This document shows positions 32,862-42,051 of a stretch of 64,000 nt of DNA, piece after piece (within the stretch, counting starts at the first letter, position 1; every line of letters starts with the position of its first letter). The notes below the pieces were generated by a model. The model was not told where the DNA came from. It ran no database searches and worked only from the letters and a program-made list of their open reading frames with translations. A program made the position numbers and the translations under genes. The stretch is from Micromonospora sp. RHAY321 (GTDB lineage: Bacteria; Actinomycetota; Actinomycetes; Mycobacteriales; Micromonosporaceae): positions 62,001-126,000 of the forward strand of contig NZ_JAMHIW010000007.1 in NCBI RefSeq assembly GCF_023896955.1, in the 5' to 3' direction.

Positions 32862-33842
32862 CTACCTTCCGGACCCGCGGGTCGCCAGCGGCTGAGCCGG
32901 GCGCTGCTTCACCTGTTGCTGGACGTTGCTGCCGTCCGGGCTGCCGTCAGAGCGGGTGATCTCACCGGTCTCGATCACCTGCTTGAACCTGCGCAGGTCG
33001 TCGCAGACCTGCTGCTGCGGGTTCTCGCCGAACAGCTTGGCGGCCCTGGTGCCGAGGACGCCGCCGGGCGCCCGGTAGCCGAGCTCGATGCGTACCTCGG
33101 TGCCGCGACCGCCGGCGACGGGGATGAAGCGCACCGATCCCGAGTTGGGAACCCGGGCGCCGCCGACCGACCGCCAGGAGATGAGCTGACCGGGGCGGTC
33201 GTCAACGATCTCCGCGTCCCAGCTGACGCTGCGCCCGGCCGGTGCCTTCGCCGTCCAGCGCGACCGCCGGTCACCGGTCGTCCGGACGGACTGGAGGTGG
33301 GACATGAAGCGCGGCAGGTTCTCGAAGTCGTGCCAGAACCGGTAGGCGTCCGCGGCACTGCGGTTGATCGTCACCGACGCGTACACCCGGTTCGCCTCCC
33401 GCAGGCGTCGTCCCCGGGTGGTCCGCACCGCCGTGTACAGGTCCAGCGCGGTGATTCCGGCCAACGCCCAGGTCGTGTACGTCAGGCGCTGGCGCCGTTC
33501 GCCACACCGATCCTTCATCGCCTGACCGGCGGCGGCGAGGTCGAGCACGTCGCCCGCGACCCTGCTCCACGCTCCCCAGCCCGCCCGCCGGGGAATCAAC
33601 AGCGCGGCGGCGTGGCCCAGCTCCCGTACCCCGGCCACCGCGAGGACCTGCCGCGCGGTGGGCGAGTCGTCGACCCCGCACAGTCGGCTGACCTGCTCCC
33701 GGCGCGCGAGGGTGGCCACTCCCAGCCCGAGGCTGACCCAGCCCAGGAACCGGGCGAGTCCCTCCGATCCACGGTCCCGACCGGCCCGCTCGATGCCCAG
33801 GCTGTCCGTCACCGAGCGGACACCCATCGTGGTTCTTGCCAT
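32862..33842 (-). CDS. SRPBCC (polyketide-cyclase-like) protein with hydrophobic N-terminus
   Basis: A 326-residue protein. The N-terminal 140 residues contain hydrophobic helices (GLARFLGWVSLGLGVATLA, AALLIPRRAGWGAWSRVAGD, TYTTWALAGITALDLYTAV), so it is probably membrane-attached. Residues about 150-290 form an SRPBCC START-like domain (VYASVTINRSAADAYRFWHD, FENLPRFMSHLQSV, ELGYRAPGG). The C-terminus is polar. ATG 33842 has AGAAGGGG just upstream; the in-frame GTG at 33848 would overlap that site. It forms an operon with the zinc dehydrogenase. The domain binds hydrophobic ligands. Its partner role is unknown. Confidence 0.82.
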   Translation of the reverse strand: MARTTMGVRSVTDSLGIERAGRDRGSEGLARFLGWVSLGLGVATLARREQVSRLCGVDDSPTARQVLAVAGVRELGHAAALLIPRRAGWGAWSRVAGDVLDLAAAGQAMKDRCGERRQRLTYTTWALAGITALDLYTAVRTTRGRRLREANRVYASVTINRSAADAYRFWHDFENLPRFMSHLQSVRTTGDRRSRWTAKAPAGRSVSWDAEIVDDRPGQLISWRSVGGARVPNSGSVRFIPVAGGRGTEVRIELGYRAPGGVLGTRAAKLFGENPQQQVCDDLRRFKQVIETGEITRSDGSPDGSNVQQQVKQRPAQPLATRGSGR

Positions 33843-34030
33843 GATCACCCCTTCTGCCGTGACGGCCGCGCCGTGTCCGGGGCCGTCGCCTGACGTCGAG
33901 CCGCTGAGGGGGTACCGGCCCGCACCTCACCAGCAGATCAGCCGGAGGCCGTCCCCGCCGGCTGACTGGGAAGATGACCCCGGGCGATCGACAATCCGCC
34001 GCGGCGCTCTCCACCGCCCGCGGGCGTGTC

Positions 34031-34066
34031 GTGCCGGTGTCGGTGCCGGTGTCGGTGTCGTGTCGG
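34031..34066. repeat. 12-bp tandem repeat before the ABC exporter
   Basis: GTGCCGGTGTCG occurs twice in tandem (34031-34042, 34043-34054), followed by a degenerate third unit rich in GTGTCG. It lies 35-70 bases before the ATP-binding gene, in its promoter or leader, and could vary in copy number. Confidence 0.6.
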
Positions 34067-34100
34067 GGCGGTGTCAGGCGACCCGCGCACGCTGTACGGC

Positions 34101-35081
34101 ATGACAGCTGACCTGGTGATCGAGGCCGAGGGCCTCGTGAAGAACTTCGGGAAGACGAGGGCGCTTCAGGGCGTGGACCTCGCCGTGCCCAGGGGGACGG
34201 TGCTCGGGGTGCTCGGGCCCAACGGCGCCGGCAAGACCACCGCCGTGCGCATCCTCTCCACGCTCCTGAGCCCGGACGCCGGCACGGCCCGGATCGGCGG
34301 CTTCGACGTCGTGCGCGACGCCGAGCGGGTCCGGCGGAGCATCGGCCTCACCGGCCAGTACGCCTCGGTCGACGAGGATCTGACCGGGCGGCAGAACCTG
34401 GAGCTGTTCGGCACCCTGCTGGAGCTGGGGCGCACCGGCTCTCGACGGCGGGCCGCCGAGCTGCTCGACTGGTTCGACCTGACCGCCGCCGCCGACCGGC
34501 AGGCCAAGACCTACTCCGGCGGTATGCGGCGGCGGCTGGACCTGGCCGCCAGCCTCGTGGGCTCACCGGACGTGATCTTCCTGGACGAGCCGACGACCGG
34601 GCTGGACCCGGCCAAGCGCGAGGACATGTGGGACGTCGTCCGGTCGCTGGTCACGAACGGCTCGACGGTCCTGCTCACCACGCAGTACCTGGAGGAGGCC
34701 GACGCGCTGGCGGACGCGATCACGGTGATCGACCACGGCCGGGTCATCGCGTACGACACGCCGGAGGGCCTCAAGCGGGTGGTCGGGGGCCAGACGCTGG
34801 AGGTCCGGCCGTCCGACCCGGCGCACCTTTCCCGGATCGCGGCGATCCTGTCCGAGGTCGGCTCCGGCGCGCAGGCCGACGAGATCCGCAAGGGCGTGCT
34901 CGCGGTGCCGGTCAGTGACGACGCGGCCCTGACCGAGACTGTCGCGCGGTTCGCCGCCGCCGGCATCTCGGTCACCGAACTCTCCCTGCACCTGCCGAGC
35001 CTCGACGAGGTGTTCTTCACCCTCACCGGGCGTACGGCATCCGACGACGACACCACCAGCCTCACGGAGGTCGCGGCATGA
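34101..35081 (+). CDS. DrrA-type ABC transporter ATP-binding protein
   Basis: A 326-residue ATPase. Walker A is GPNGAGKTT, the signature is YSGGMRRRLDLAASL, Walker B is VIFLDEPTTGLDPA and the H-loop region follows at LLTTQYLEEAD. The C-terminal 100 residues (LHLPSLDEVFFTLTGRTASD) are the extension typical of DrrA, the daunorubicin exporter ATPase. It overlaps the permease gene by 4 bases. It should energise export of a hydrophobic drug or secondary metabolite. The convergent AfsR-like gene is its probable regulator, since such pairs are common. Confidence 0.93.
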   Translation: MTADLVIEAEGLVKNFGKTRALQGVDLAVPRGTVLGVLGPNGAGKTTAVRILSTLLSPDAGTARIGGFDVVRDAERVRRSIGLTGQYASVDEDLTGRQNLELFGTLLELGRTGSRRRAAELLDWFDLTAAADRQAKTYSGGMRRRLDLAASLVGSPDVIFLDEPTTGLDPAKREDMWDVVRSLVTNGSTVLLTTQYLEEADALADAITVIDHGRVIAYDTPEGLKRVVGGQTLEVRPSDPAHLSRIAAILSEVGSGAQADEIRKGVLAVPVSDDAALTETVARFAAAGISVTELSLHLPSLDEVFFTLTGRTASDDDTTSLTEVAA

Positions 35082-35905
35082 GCACCCTGGTCGGCACCCC
35101 ACCCCGGACGAGCTCCGTGCTCTCCACGGCCGTCCCCAACCCGCGACCGTTCCGGCTGGTCCGGCACTCGCTGGCGCTGGCCAGGCGCAGCCTCATCAAG
35201 ACCTGGCGTACGCCCGAGGCGCTCATCGACGTCACGCTGCAGCCGGTGCTGTTCCTCATCATCTTCGTGTACATCTTCGGCGGCGCCGTCGCCGGTTCCA
35301 CGCATGACTACCTGCAGTTCCTGCTGCCCGGAATCCTGGCGCAGACCATCGCCACCGGCGCCATCGCCATCGGCGTCAACCTCAACACCGACATCGCCAA
35401 GGGGATCTTCGACCGGTTCCGGTCGCTGCCCGTCCCCCGCTCGGCGCCACTGGTCGGCGCGGTCCTGGGCGACGTCGTCCGGTACGTGATCGTCACGGTC
35501 TCGACCCTCGCGATCGGCTACCTGCTCGGCTTCCGGATCGAGTCCGACCCGCTCCGGGCGATCGCCGGCTGCCTGCTCGCGGTGCTGTTCGCGCTCTGCC
35601 TGAGCTGGCTGCCGGTCTTCGTCTCGATGAAGGTGCGGACCCCGGGTGCCGTGCAGGGCCTGATGTTCGCGCTGATCATGCCGCTGAGCTTCGCGTCGAA
35701 CGTGTTCGTCAGCGCCGAAACCCTGCCGGGCTGGATGCGGGCGTTCGTGGACGTCAACCCGATGACCCACCTGGTGGCAGCGGTACGCGGGCTGTTCCTC
35801 GGCACACCGGTCGGCTCGCACGTGTGGTGGACGCTCGCCTGGTGTGCCGGCTTCGTGGTGGTGTTCATGCCGCTGGCGCTGCGCGCGTACCGCCGGAAGA
35901 TCTGA
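35078..35905 (+). CDS. DrrB-type ABC transporter permease
   Basis: A 275-residue membrane protein of the ABC-2 family. Six hydrophobic segments are seen: PVLFLIIFVYIFGGAV, LPGILAQTIATGAIAIGVNL, VIVTVSTLAIGYLLGFRI, LLAVLFALCLSWLPVFVSM, GLMFALIMPLSFASNVFV and LAWCAGFVVVFMPLALRAY. The cytoplasmic DRFRSLPVPRSAPLVGAVL is the conserved ABC-2 coupling region. It forms the membrane channel for the ATPase encoded just upstream. It ends two bases before the convergent regulator gene, so no separate terminator fits between them. Confidence 0.92.
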   Translation: MSTLVGTPPRTSSVLSTAVPNPRPFRLVRHSLALARRSLIKTWRTPEALIDVTLQPVLFLIIFVYIFGGAVAGSTHDYLQFLLPGILAQTIATGAIAIGVNLNTDIAKGIFDRFRSLPVPRSAPLVGAVLGDVVRYVIVTVSTLAIGYLLGFRIESDPLRAIAGCLLAVLFALCLSWLPVFVSMKVRTPGAVQGLMFALIMPLSFASNVFVSAETLPGWMRAFVDVNPMTHLVAAVRGLFLGTPVGSHVWWTLAWCAGFVVVFMPLALRAYRRKI

Positions 35906-35907
35906 CC

Positions 35908-38900
35908 CTAGGCGAGCAGGTCGTCCATCAGCTCGCGGATCCGGGCGACGGTGGCGGCGACCGGCCGCTCGCGCCACACGGCCAGCAACGGCTCACGCTG
36001 CTCCTCGTCCCCGAGGGCGGCGTCGAGCCGTTCGCCAGGCCCGGGTGGGAAGAGGGCCCCGACGCTGGTGCCGATCCGCGTCCCGAGCACGGCCAGTTCC
36101 CGAGCCGTCGCCGCGTCGTCCCGGTGCGCCGCGAACTCGGCACCGCCCAGTGCCCATGTCCCGATCACCGGCAGGTCCTTCGACGACAGCGCGTCGTCCC
36201 GGGCGAGCATCAGCAACGCGGCGGCGCGGGCCTCGGCGTCGGCGACCGAGGTCGGCCGCCGCTGCTCCATCCGCAGGTAGAGGACCGCCACCGCGACCCG
36301 GAGCAGGACGCGCGGTTGCGGCGGCGGCCCGACCCAGCCGGCCAGGGTCCGGATCACCCCGTCGGCGTGGGCGAGCGCCTCGTCGTACCGCTCGCGCTGC
36401 CAGGCGAGGTGGGCCAGCCCGAGGCGCGCCTGCCCGGTGTCCACCTCCTCGGCCTGGCCGGGTGCCGCCGTCTCGCGCAGCCGCCGCTCCGCTTCCGCGT
36501 CGCCGGCCAGGGCGAGTTGCACGTCCAGCAGCACCCGGATCGACCGGGCGTCCTGCGTCGCACCGACCAGGTCCATGTGGTGGACGCTGCGCGCCAGCCA
36601 CTCGGCCGAGCGGGAGTCCCCACGCAGGCTGAAGAACTGCCCGGCTCCGCCTGCGGCCATCGCCATGCCCCAGTGGTCACCGGCCATCTCGAAGCGCCGG
36701 TACGCCTGTTCGGCGTCGGTGATCGACGCCTCCGTCATGCCGCCGTTCTCGCGGATGGCGGCGCGGGCGAAGAGGCCGAGCCCCTGCACGTACGGGTCCG
36801 GGTGCGCGATCATCTCGCCGGCGGCCTTCATGCTCTCCTCCGGGTCGGACGCGTCGAAGCTGGGCAACGCCGTCGCGAGAGCGGTCAGCCGGGACGACAC
36901 CTCGTCGGGCCGTTCGGCGAGAACCGTTCGGAGTGCCCGCCGGGCGAGGGCGGCGAGCCGCAGCTCGCCGCCGATGCCGGCGTTGACCCCGATCACGAGG
37001 CAGGTCCATGCGAGCCGGTTGGCGTCGGGCAGTGGCCGCCCGGCCGCCCGGCCGCGCAGGATCGCCGAGCGTCGCCGCCTCTCCGCCTCCTCGGCGTGCA
37101 ACAGGCCGCGCGCCCACCCGACGACCTCGAGGTGCAGGCCGCGCACCGTCCAGACGTGGAGCAGCGCGGTGGCGACGTCGATCGCGGCCGGCTCGTCGTC
37201 GTGCCCGAGCGCCCAGCGCAGGCCGGCCACCAGGTTGTCCTGCTCGGCGACGCAGCGGTCGAACGCCTCGACCTGTCCGGGGCCGACGAAGCGGGCGGCG
37301 AGCGCGGCGGCCTGCTCCCGGGCCCAACCGACCAGGCCGGCCATGGCCGGATCACGGCCACCGGCGGCGTCGAGGCGAGCTTCGCCGTACTCGCGGACGG
37401 TTTCGAGCATCCGGTAGCGGGGCGGGCCGTCCCCTTCGACGAGGGTCAGCAGGGACTGTTCGACGAGCGTGGCGAGGCCACGTCGTACGTCCGGGGTCCG
37501 CGCGACAGCGGCGGCGAGGTCCGCGCCGAACGGACCGGGGATGACCGCGATCCGCTGGAGCAGCTCGCGGTCGTCGGGCGCGAGGAGTTCCCGGCTCCAG
37601 TCGACCATCGCCCACAGGCTGGCGTGCCGCTCCGGCAGGCCCCGCAGGGCGTCGTCGAGCAGCGCGAACCGGTCGGTCAGCCCGGCGAGCACGTCGTCGA
37701 TCGGCATGTGCCGCAGCCGCGCGGCGGCGAGTTCGAGAGCCAGCGGCAGGTTGTCGAGCCGGTGGCACAGGGCGAGCGCCCGTGTGGTGTCCCAGGTCGG
37801 CACCGCGCCGCCGGCCTTCGCGCGGGCCTCGACGAGCCCGAGGGCGTCGGCGTCCGGCAGGACGGTGAGCCGGTGGACCAGTTCGCCGGCCAGGCCGAGC
37901 GGGGCCCGGCTCGTCGCGAGGACCGCGACCTCCGGCGGGGCCACCGCGATCAGGTCCGCGACGACGGTGGCCACCGCGTCGAGTACGTGCTCGCAGTTGT
38001 CCAGCACGATCAGCCCGTCGAGGTCCGGTGCCACGGCGCGTAACCGTTCCTCGGGGCTGAGCACCCGCCGTTCGAGGCCGAGGTTGCCGCCGGTCGCCGA
38101 CGTGTCCGCCCCACCGAGTGCGGTGAGCACGGTGGGCAGCACCTCGTCGGGTGAGCGCAGACCGGCGAGTTCGATCACCCGTACCGCCTGCCCGGCTGCC
38201 GCCGCGCGCCGCGCCACCTCGGCGGCGAGTCGGGTCTTGCCCGCGCCGCCGGTCGCCACGACGGTCACCAGGGGTGCCGCGGTGAGCGCCTCGTCCACGC
38301 TCTCGACGTCCCGCTCCCGACCGACGAGGGCGGTCATCGGCCGGCGCCACGCGGCGGGCAGGGCGCTCCGCGGCGGCTGCCGGGGCGGACGCACCACGGC
38401 GGGGGTCGTGAGCTCGCCGCGCAGCAGCGCCAGGTGGACCTGTGTGATCACCGGCGACGGGTCGGTGCCGTACCGGTCGGCCAGTTCGGCGCGCAGCCGC
38501 TCGACCACCTCGAGCGCCTCCGCGTCCCGGCCCTGGGCGGCGAGGACCCGGACGAGCAGGGCGGCCGACGGCTCGTCCGGCGGCGTACGCGCGACGAGCC
38601 GACGCAGGTCAGCCTCGTCGTAGGACCCCGCACCGGCGAGTGCCGCCTGCGCGCGCAGCGCGGCGACGTCCGCGAACAGCCGCGTGTCCTCGGCGGCGGC
38701 CAGCTCCGGGACCTCGGGGAACAGGGCACGGGCCTGATCGGCCGAGCTGCGGGCGGCAGGGGCGTCACCGGCCGCGAGGGCGGCGCGCGCCCGCTCGACG
38801 AGCGCCCGCGCTTCGACCGCGTCGACGGTGACCGCCTCGGCGGGAAGGCGGTATCCCGCCGGCACGGCGACCACGGGCAGCCCCAGACGGCGTACCCGGG

Positions 38901-39087
38901 ACACGAGCGCCTGGACGGCACCGGTCGTGTCGTCCGGCGGCGCGCCGTCCCACACGGCGTCCACGAGCAGCGTGGTGGAGACCGCCCGTCCGCGCGCGTC
39001 GACGAGCGCGCGGAGCACCGCCGCGAGTCGCTCACCCCGAACCGGCCGGCCGTCGACGGCGAGCGGGCCGAGGATCGTGATCTGCAC
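35908..39087 (-). CDS. AfsR/SARP-type regulator with BTAD, NB-ARC and TPR regions
   Basis: A protein of 1059 residues. The N-terminal winged helix (VQITILGPLAVDGRPVRGER to about 85) is the OmpR-like DNA-binding domain of SARPs. The BTAD domain covers about 85-225 and includes RLRAELADRYGTDPSPVITQ. NB-ARC follows with the P-loop VVATGGAGKTRLA (about 276-288), LIVLDNCEHVLDAVA and LATSRAPLGLAGE. The last 450 residues are TPR-like. I chose GTG 39087 where the domain begins; GTG 39111 is also in frame. It is convergent with the DrrAB exporter. Such proteins activate secondary-metabolite or export genes in response to an ATP-dependent signal; the target here is inferred. Confidence 0.88.
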   Translation of the reverse strand: MQITILGPLAVDGRPVRGERLAAVLRALVDARGRAVSTTLLVDAVWDGAPPDDTTGAVQALVSRVRRLGLPVVAVPAGYRLPAEAVTVDAVEARALVERARAALAAGDAPAARSSADQARALFPEVPELAAAEDTRLFADVAALRAQAALAGAGSYDEADLRRLVARTPPDEPSAALLVRVLAAQGRDAEALEVVERLRAELADRYGTDPSPVITQVHLALLRGELTTPAVVRPPRQPPRSALPAAWRRPMTALVGRERDVESVDEALTAAPLVTVVATGGAGKTRLAAEVARRAAAAGQAVRVIELAGLRSPDEVLPTVLTALGGADTSATGGNLGLERRVLSPEERLRAVAPDLDGLIVLDNCEHVLDAVATVVADLIAVAPPEVAVLATSRAPLGLAGELVHRLTVLPDADALGLVEARAKAGGAVPTWDTTRALALCHRLDNLPLALELAAARLRHMPIDDVLAGLTDRFALLDDALRGLPERHASLWAMVDWSRELLAPDDRELLQRIAVIPGPFGADLAAAVARTPDVRRGLATLVEQSLLTLVEGDGPPRYRMLETVREYGEARLDAAGGRDPAMAGLVGWAREQAAALAARFVGPGQVEAFDRCVAEQDNLVAGLRWALGHDDEPAAIDVATALLHVWTVRGLHLEVVGWARGLLHAEEAERRRRSAILRGRAAGRPLPDANRLAWTCLVIGVNAGIGGELRLAALARRALRTVLAERPDEVSSRLTALATALPSFDASDPEESMKAAGEMIAHPDPYVQGLGLFARAAIRENGGMTEASITDAEQAYRRFEMAGDHWGMAMAAGGAGQFFSLRGDSRSAEWLARSVHHMDLVGATQDARSIRVLLDVQLALAGDAEAERRLRETAAPGQAEEVDTGQARLGLAHLAWQRERYDEALAHADGVIRTLAGWVGPPPQPRVLLRVAVAVLYLRMEQRRPTSVADAEARAAALLMLARDDALSSKDLPVIGTWALGGAEFAAHRDDAATARELAVLGTRIGTSVGALFPPGPGERLDAALGDEEQREPLLAVWRERPVAATVARIRELMDDLLA

Positions 39088-39178
39088 GAACCCAGCATCC
39101 CCCACCCGCACACGGGGTCGCCGGGCACCCGCTCGTGGTCGTCACCCGCACCGGTACCGCGCGTGTGAGGATCAGTTC

Positions 39179-40228
39179 GTGCGTGCCGTGATCTTTGACC
39201 AGTTCGGTGTCCGACCCGAGGTCCGCGACGTACCGGACCCGGTGCCGCCGCCCGGTGGTGCTGTCATCCGTGTCGAGGCGACCGGGTTGTGCCGCAGCGA
39301 CTGGCACGGCTGGCAGGGGCACGACCCGGACGTCCGCCCTCCGCACGTCCCCGGGCACGAGTTCGCCGGAGTCGTCGCCGAGGTCGGCGCCGGCGTACGC
39401 GGCTGGCGGCGCGGCGACCGGGTCACCGCGCCCTTCGTCTGCGCCTGTGGGCAGTGCCCCGCCTGCCTCGCAGGCGACCAGCAGGTCTGCGAGCGCCAGA
39501 CACAGCCGGGCTTCACCCACTGGGGGTCGTTCGCCGAGTACGTGTCGGTGCACGACGCCGACGTCAACCTGGTCCGGCTCCCCGACGAGCTGGGCCACCC
39601 GGCCGCGGCAGCCCTCGGCTGTCGATTCGCCACGGCGTTCCGCGCCGTGGTGAGCCAGGGGCGGGTCGCCGCCGGTGAGTGGGTGGCGGTGCACGGCTGC
39701 GGCGGCGTGGGACTCTCCGCGGTGATGATCGCTGCGGCCTGCGGCGCGCAGGTCGTGGCGGTCGACATCGCCCCCGCCGCGCTCGACCTGGCCCGGAGCT
39801 TCGGGGCCACGGTCTGCCTGGACGGCAGCACCCTCACCGACCCGGGCGCGGTCGCCGCCGCCGTTCGGGAGGCGACCGGCGGCGGAGCGCACCTGTCACT
39901 CGACGCACTGGGCAGTCACGCCACCTGCATCGCCTCCGTGGAGTGCCTGCGCCGGCGGGGCCGGCACGTCCAGGTCGGCCTTCTTCCCGCCGTCCAGGGC
40001 CGCCCCGCTCTGCCGATGGACCTCGTCATCGCGTACGAGCTGGAGCTGCGGGGCAGCCACGGGATGGCCGCGCACGCCTACCCGGAGCTTCTACGGCTGG
40101 TCACCGCGGGCGTGCTGCGCCCCGCCGAGCTGATCACCCGCACCATCGGCCTCGACGCGGTGCCCCACGCGCTGGCCACGATGGACCGCCCCGGTCACGG
40201 CGGGATGTGCCTCATCCACCCTCGGTGA
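39179..40228 (+). CDS. Zinc-dependent alcohol dehydrogenase
   Basis: A 349-residue medium-chain dehydrogenase with GTG start. The catalytic zinc ligands are Cys38 (GLCRSDWHGW) and His60-Glu61 (VPGHEFAGVV). The four structural cysteines are at 90, 93, 96 and 104 (CACGQCPACLAGDQQVC). The nucleotide motif is HGCGGVGLSAVMIA. It resembles the sorbitol/threonine dehydrogenase group. Substrate unknown. It is transcribed away from the AfsR-like gene with a 91-base gap, and ends 28 bases before the convergent glycosylhydrolase gene. Confidence 0.9.
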   Translation: MRAVIFDQFGVRPEVRDVPDPVPPPGGAVIRVEATGLCRSDWHGWQGHDPDVRPPHVPGHEFAGVVAEVGAGVRGWRRGDRVTAPFVCACGQCPACLAGDQQVCERQTQPGFTHWGSFAEYVSVHDADVNLVRLPDELGHPAAAALGCRFATAFRAVVSQGRVAAGEWVAVHGCGGVGLSAVMIAAACGAQVVAVDIAPAALDLARSFGATVCLDGSTLTDPGAVAAAVREATGGGAHLSLDALGSHATCIASVECLRRRGRHVQVGLLPAVQGRPALPMDLVIAYELELRGSHGMAAHAYPELLRLVTAGVLRPAELITRTIGLDAVPHALATMDRPGHGGMCLIHPR

Positions 40229-40256
40229 GAGGACGTACCCCCACAACGGGGACCGT

Positions 40257-41921
40257 CTACGGGGATGCGGACGTGGCCGCGCTGAGTCGGCCCTCGTTCC
40301 CGCTGCGATCCAGTGCCGACACGCAGTAGGAGAGCGGCCCGTCGGCCGGCGCGGTGCGGTCGACCCAACTCCCACCTCGGGCGGTGCCGACGAGCCGGGC
40401 GGTGTCGCCGTCCACCCGGTAGACGGCGAAACTCGTGGCCCCCTCGCCACGCCAGGTCAGCATCACCCCGCCGTCGTCCGTCCGGCGCAGTTCGGTGACC
40501 ACCGGCGCGGCCGGAGGTGCCGCTGGTAGCTGCGCCATCGTGGGTGGCAGCGCCGGGGTGGCGTAGTGGGCGGCGCTGTACCGGCTGACCGCACCGAGTT
40601 TGTCCGCCCGTACCTGCCGGGCGCTGAAGTGCACGCTCCCGCTCACCCCGTACCGGCGGTTGAGGGCGAGTTGGCGGTCCAGCTCGGCCGGGTCGCGCCA
40701 CGCGCCGCGCTCACCCACCCGGTAGTCGGCCTGCCCGATGTAGAGCTGCACCCGGGTGCCCTTCACCGTGGCCGCCCACCACGGCAGGAGCTTGGCGTAG
40801 TCGGCCCTGTCGAACCCGATGTGCCAGTAGAGCTGCGGCACGACGTAGTCCAGCCACTGCTTCCGTACCCACAGTCGGGTGTCGGCGTAGATGTCGTCGT
40901 AGCTCTGCAGGCCCCCGGTGGCGGAGCCGGTCGGGTCGGTGCGCGCGTTGCGCCAGATGCCGAACGGGCTGATCCCGAACTTCACCCACGGCTTGATCGC
41001 CTTGATCCGCTCGCTCATCTCCCGGACCAGCGTGTTCACGTTGTCCCGCCGCCAGGCGTGCTTGTCGGCGAACCCCCGGCCGTACCGGGCGAACGCCGCG
41101 CCGTCGGGAAAGTCCTGCCCGGCCTCGGGGTACGGGTAGAAGAAGTCGTCGAAGTGCACCCCGTCGACGTCGTACCGCTGGACGGCCTCCAGCATCGAGT
41201 CCTCGACGAAGGCGCGCGCCTCGGGGATGCCCGGGTTGAAGTAGAGGCGGCTGCCGGGTCGGTCGGCGCTGGGATAGGTCACGACCCAGTCGCGGTGCCG
41301 CCGCAGCGGGTGTGTGGGCGCGAGCTGGTCCAGCTTGGGGCCGGGACCGCCGACCGTGGCCGGCTGTCCGCCCCGGTACGGGTTGAACCAGGCGTGGAAC
41401 TCCAGGTTGCGGGCGTGCGCCTCGGCGACCATGAACTCCATCGGGTCCCAGCCCGGGTCACGGCCGTCGCGCCGTCCGGTCAGCCACTCCGACCAGGGCG
41501 CGTAGGTGGACGGCCAGAGCGCGTCCCCGCTCGGTCGTACGTGCACGAAGACCGCGTTGTGGTTGTGTCGCACGGCCAGGTCCAGCCATCCGCGGAATTC
41601 CGCCCGCACCGTCTCGGCCGGCAGCCCCTTCCGACTCGGCCAGTCGATGTTGTTCACCGTCGTGATCCACATGCCGCGCAGCTCGCGGGCAGCCTGGGCC
41701 GGCCGGCCCGCACAGGCGGGGGTGCCGCCCGCCGGCCCGACGCCGGGTGTCGCGCCGGCGGCGGCGTCGCTCCGCTGCGGTGCGCCGTCCTCGCCAGCGG
41801 TCCGGTCCCGCAGCGACCAGGCCCCGACCGCGACCACCATGGCGACCGCGACCACCACCGCCCCCAGCACCTGGGTACGACGTCGGTGAGCGGGGGCAGC
41901 GGGCGGAGCGGCGGCGGGCAT
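40257..41921 (-). CDS. Secreted or anchored family-10-like glycosylhydrolase with FN3-like end
   Basis: A 554-residue protein. An N-terminal hydrophobic helix (VLGAVVVAVAMVVAVGAWSL, about 18-37) is a signal or anchor, followed by a low-complexity linker. The catalytic barrel of the DUF187/GHL10 family runs from ELRGMWITTVNNIDWPSRKG through NAVFVHVRPSGDALWPS, FHAWFNPYRGG, VDGVHFDDFFYPYPEAG to LDYVVPQLYWHIG. The C-terminal 100 residues look like a fibronectin-III fold (VVTELRRTDDGGVMLTWRGE). Relatives act on cell-wall or environmental polysaccharide. The inverted repeat CCGTTA-CT-TAACGG (41967-41980) lies 46 bases upstream of the start as a possible operator. Confidence 0.85.
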   Translation of the reverse strand: MPAAAPPAAPAHRRRTQVLGAVVVAVAMVVAVGAWSLRDRTAGEDGAPQRSDAAAGATPGVGPAGGTPACAGRPAQAARELRGMWITTVNNIDWPSRKGLPAETVRAEFRGWLDLAVRHNHNAVFVHVRPSGDALWPSTYAPWSEWLTGRRDGRDPGWDPMEFMVAEAHARNLEFHAWFNPYRGGQPATVGGPGPKLDQLAPTHPLRRHRDWVVTYPSADRPGSRLYFNPGIPEARAFVEDSMLEAVQRYDVDGVHFDDFFYPYPEAGQDFPDGAAFARYGRGFADKHAWRRDNVNTLVREMSERIKAIKPWVKFGISPFGIWRNARTDPTGSATGGLQSYDDIYADTRLWVRKQWLDYVVPQLYWHIGFDRADYAKLLPWWAATVKGTRVQLYIGQADYRVGERGAWRDPAELDRQLALNRRYGVSGSVHFSARQVRADKLGAVSRYSAAHYATPALPPTMAQLPAAPPAAPVVTELRRTDDGGVMLTWRGEGATSFAVYRVDGDTARLVGTARGGSWVDRTAPADGPLSYCVSALDRSGNEGRLSAATSASP

Positions 41922-42009
41922 CGGCCCAGTCTGCCCAGTGTTGCCGGCCGGACGAAACCATTTGGGCCGTTACTTAACGGTCAGCTAAGCCGGCAGCCGC
42001 CGCGTGCCG

Positions 42010-42041
42010 GGCCTCGACACCCGATGCGGGGTGTCGAGGCC
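42010..42041 (-). terminator. Chitinase gene terminator
   Basis: A perfect 13-bp stem (GGCCTCGACACCC, 42010-42022, with 42029-42041) and a 6-base loop begin ten bases after the chitinase stop. There is no T-run, as is common here. Confidence 0.75.
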
Positions 42042-42051
42042 GAGCGACGGG

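Noticed and set aside
35824..38043. Long plus-strand open frame (739 codons) opposite the AfsR-like gene
   Set aside because: It is the mirror of a strongly supported gene. Its translation is Gly/Arg/Asp/His-rich without any fold motif, as expected of GC-rich antisense frames.
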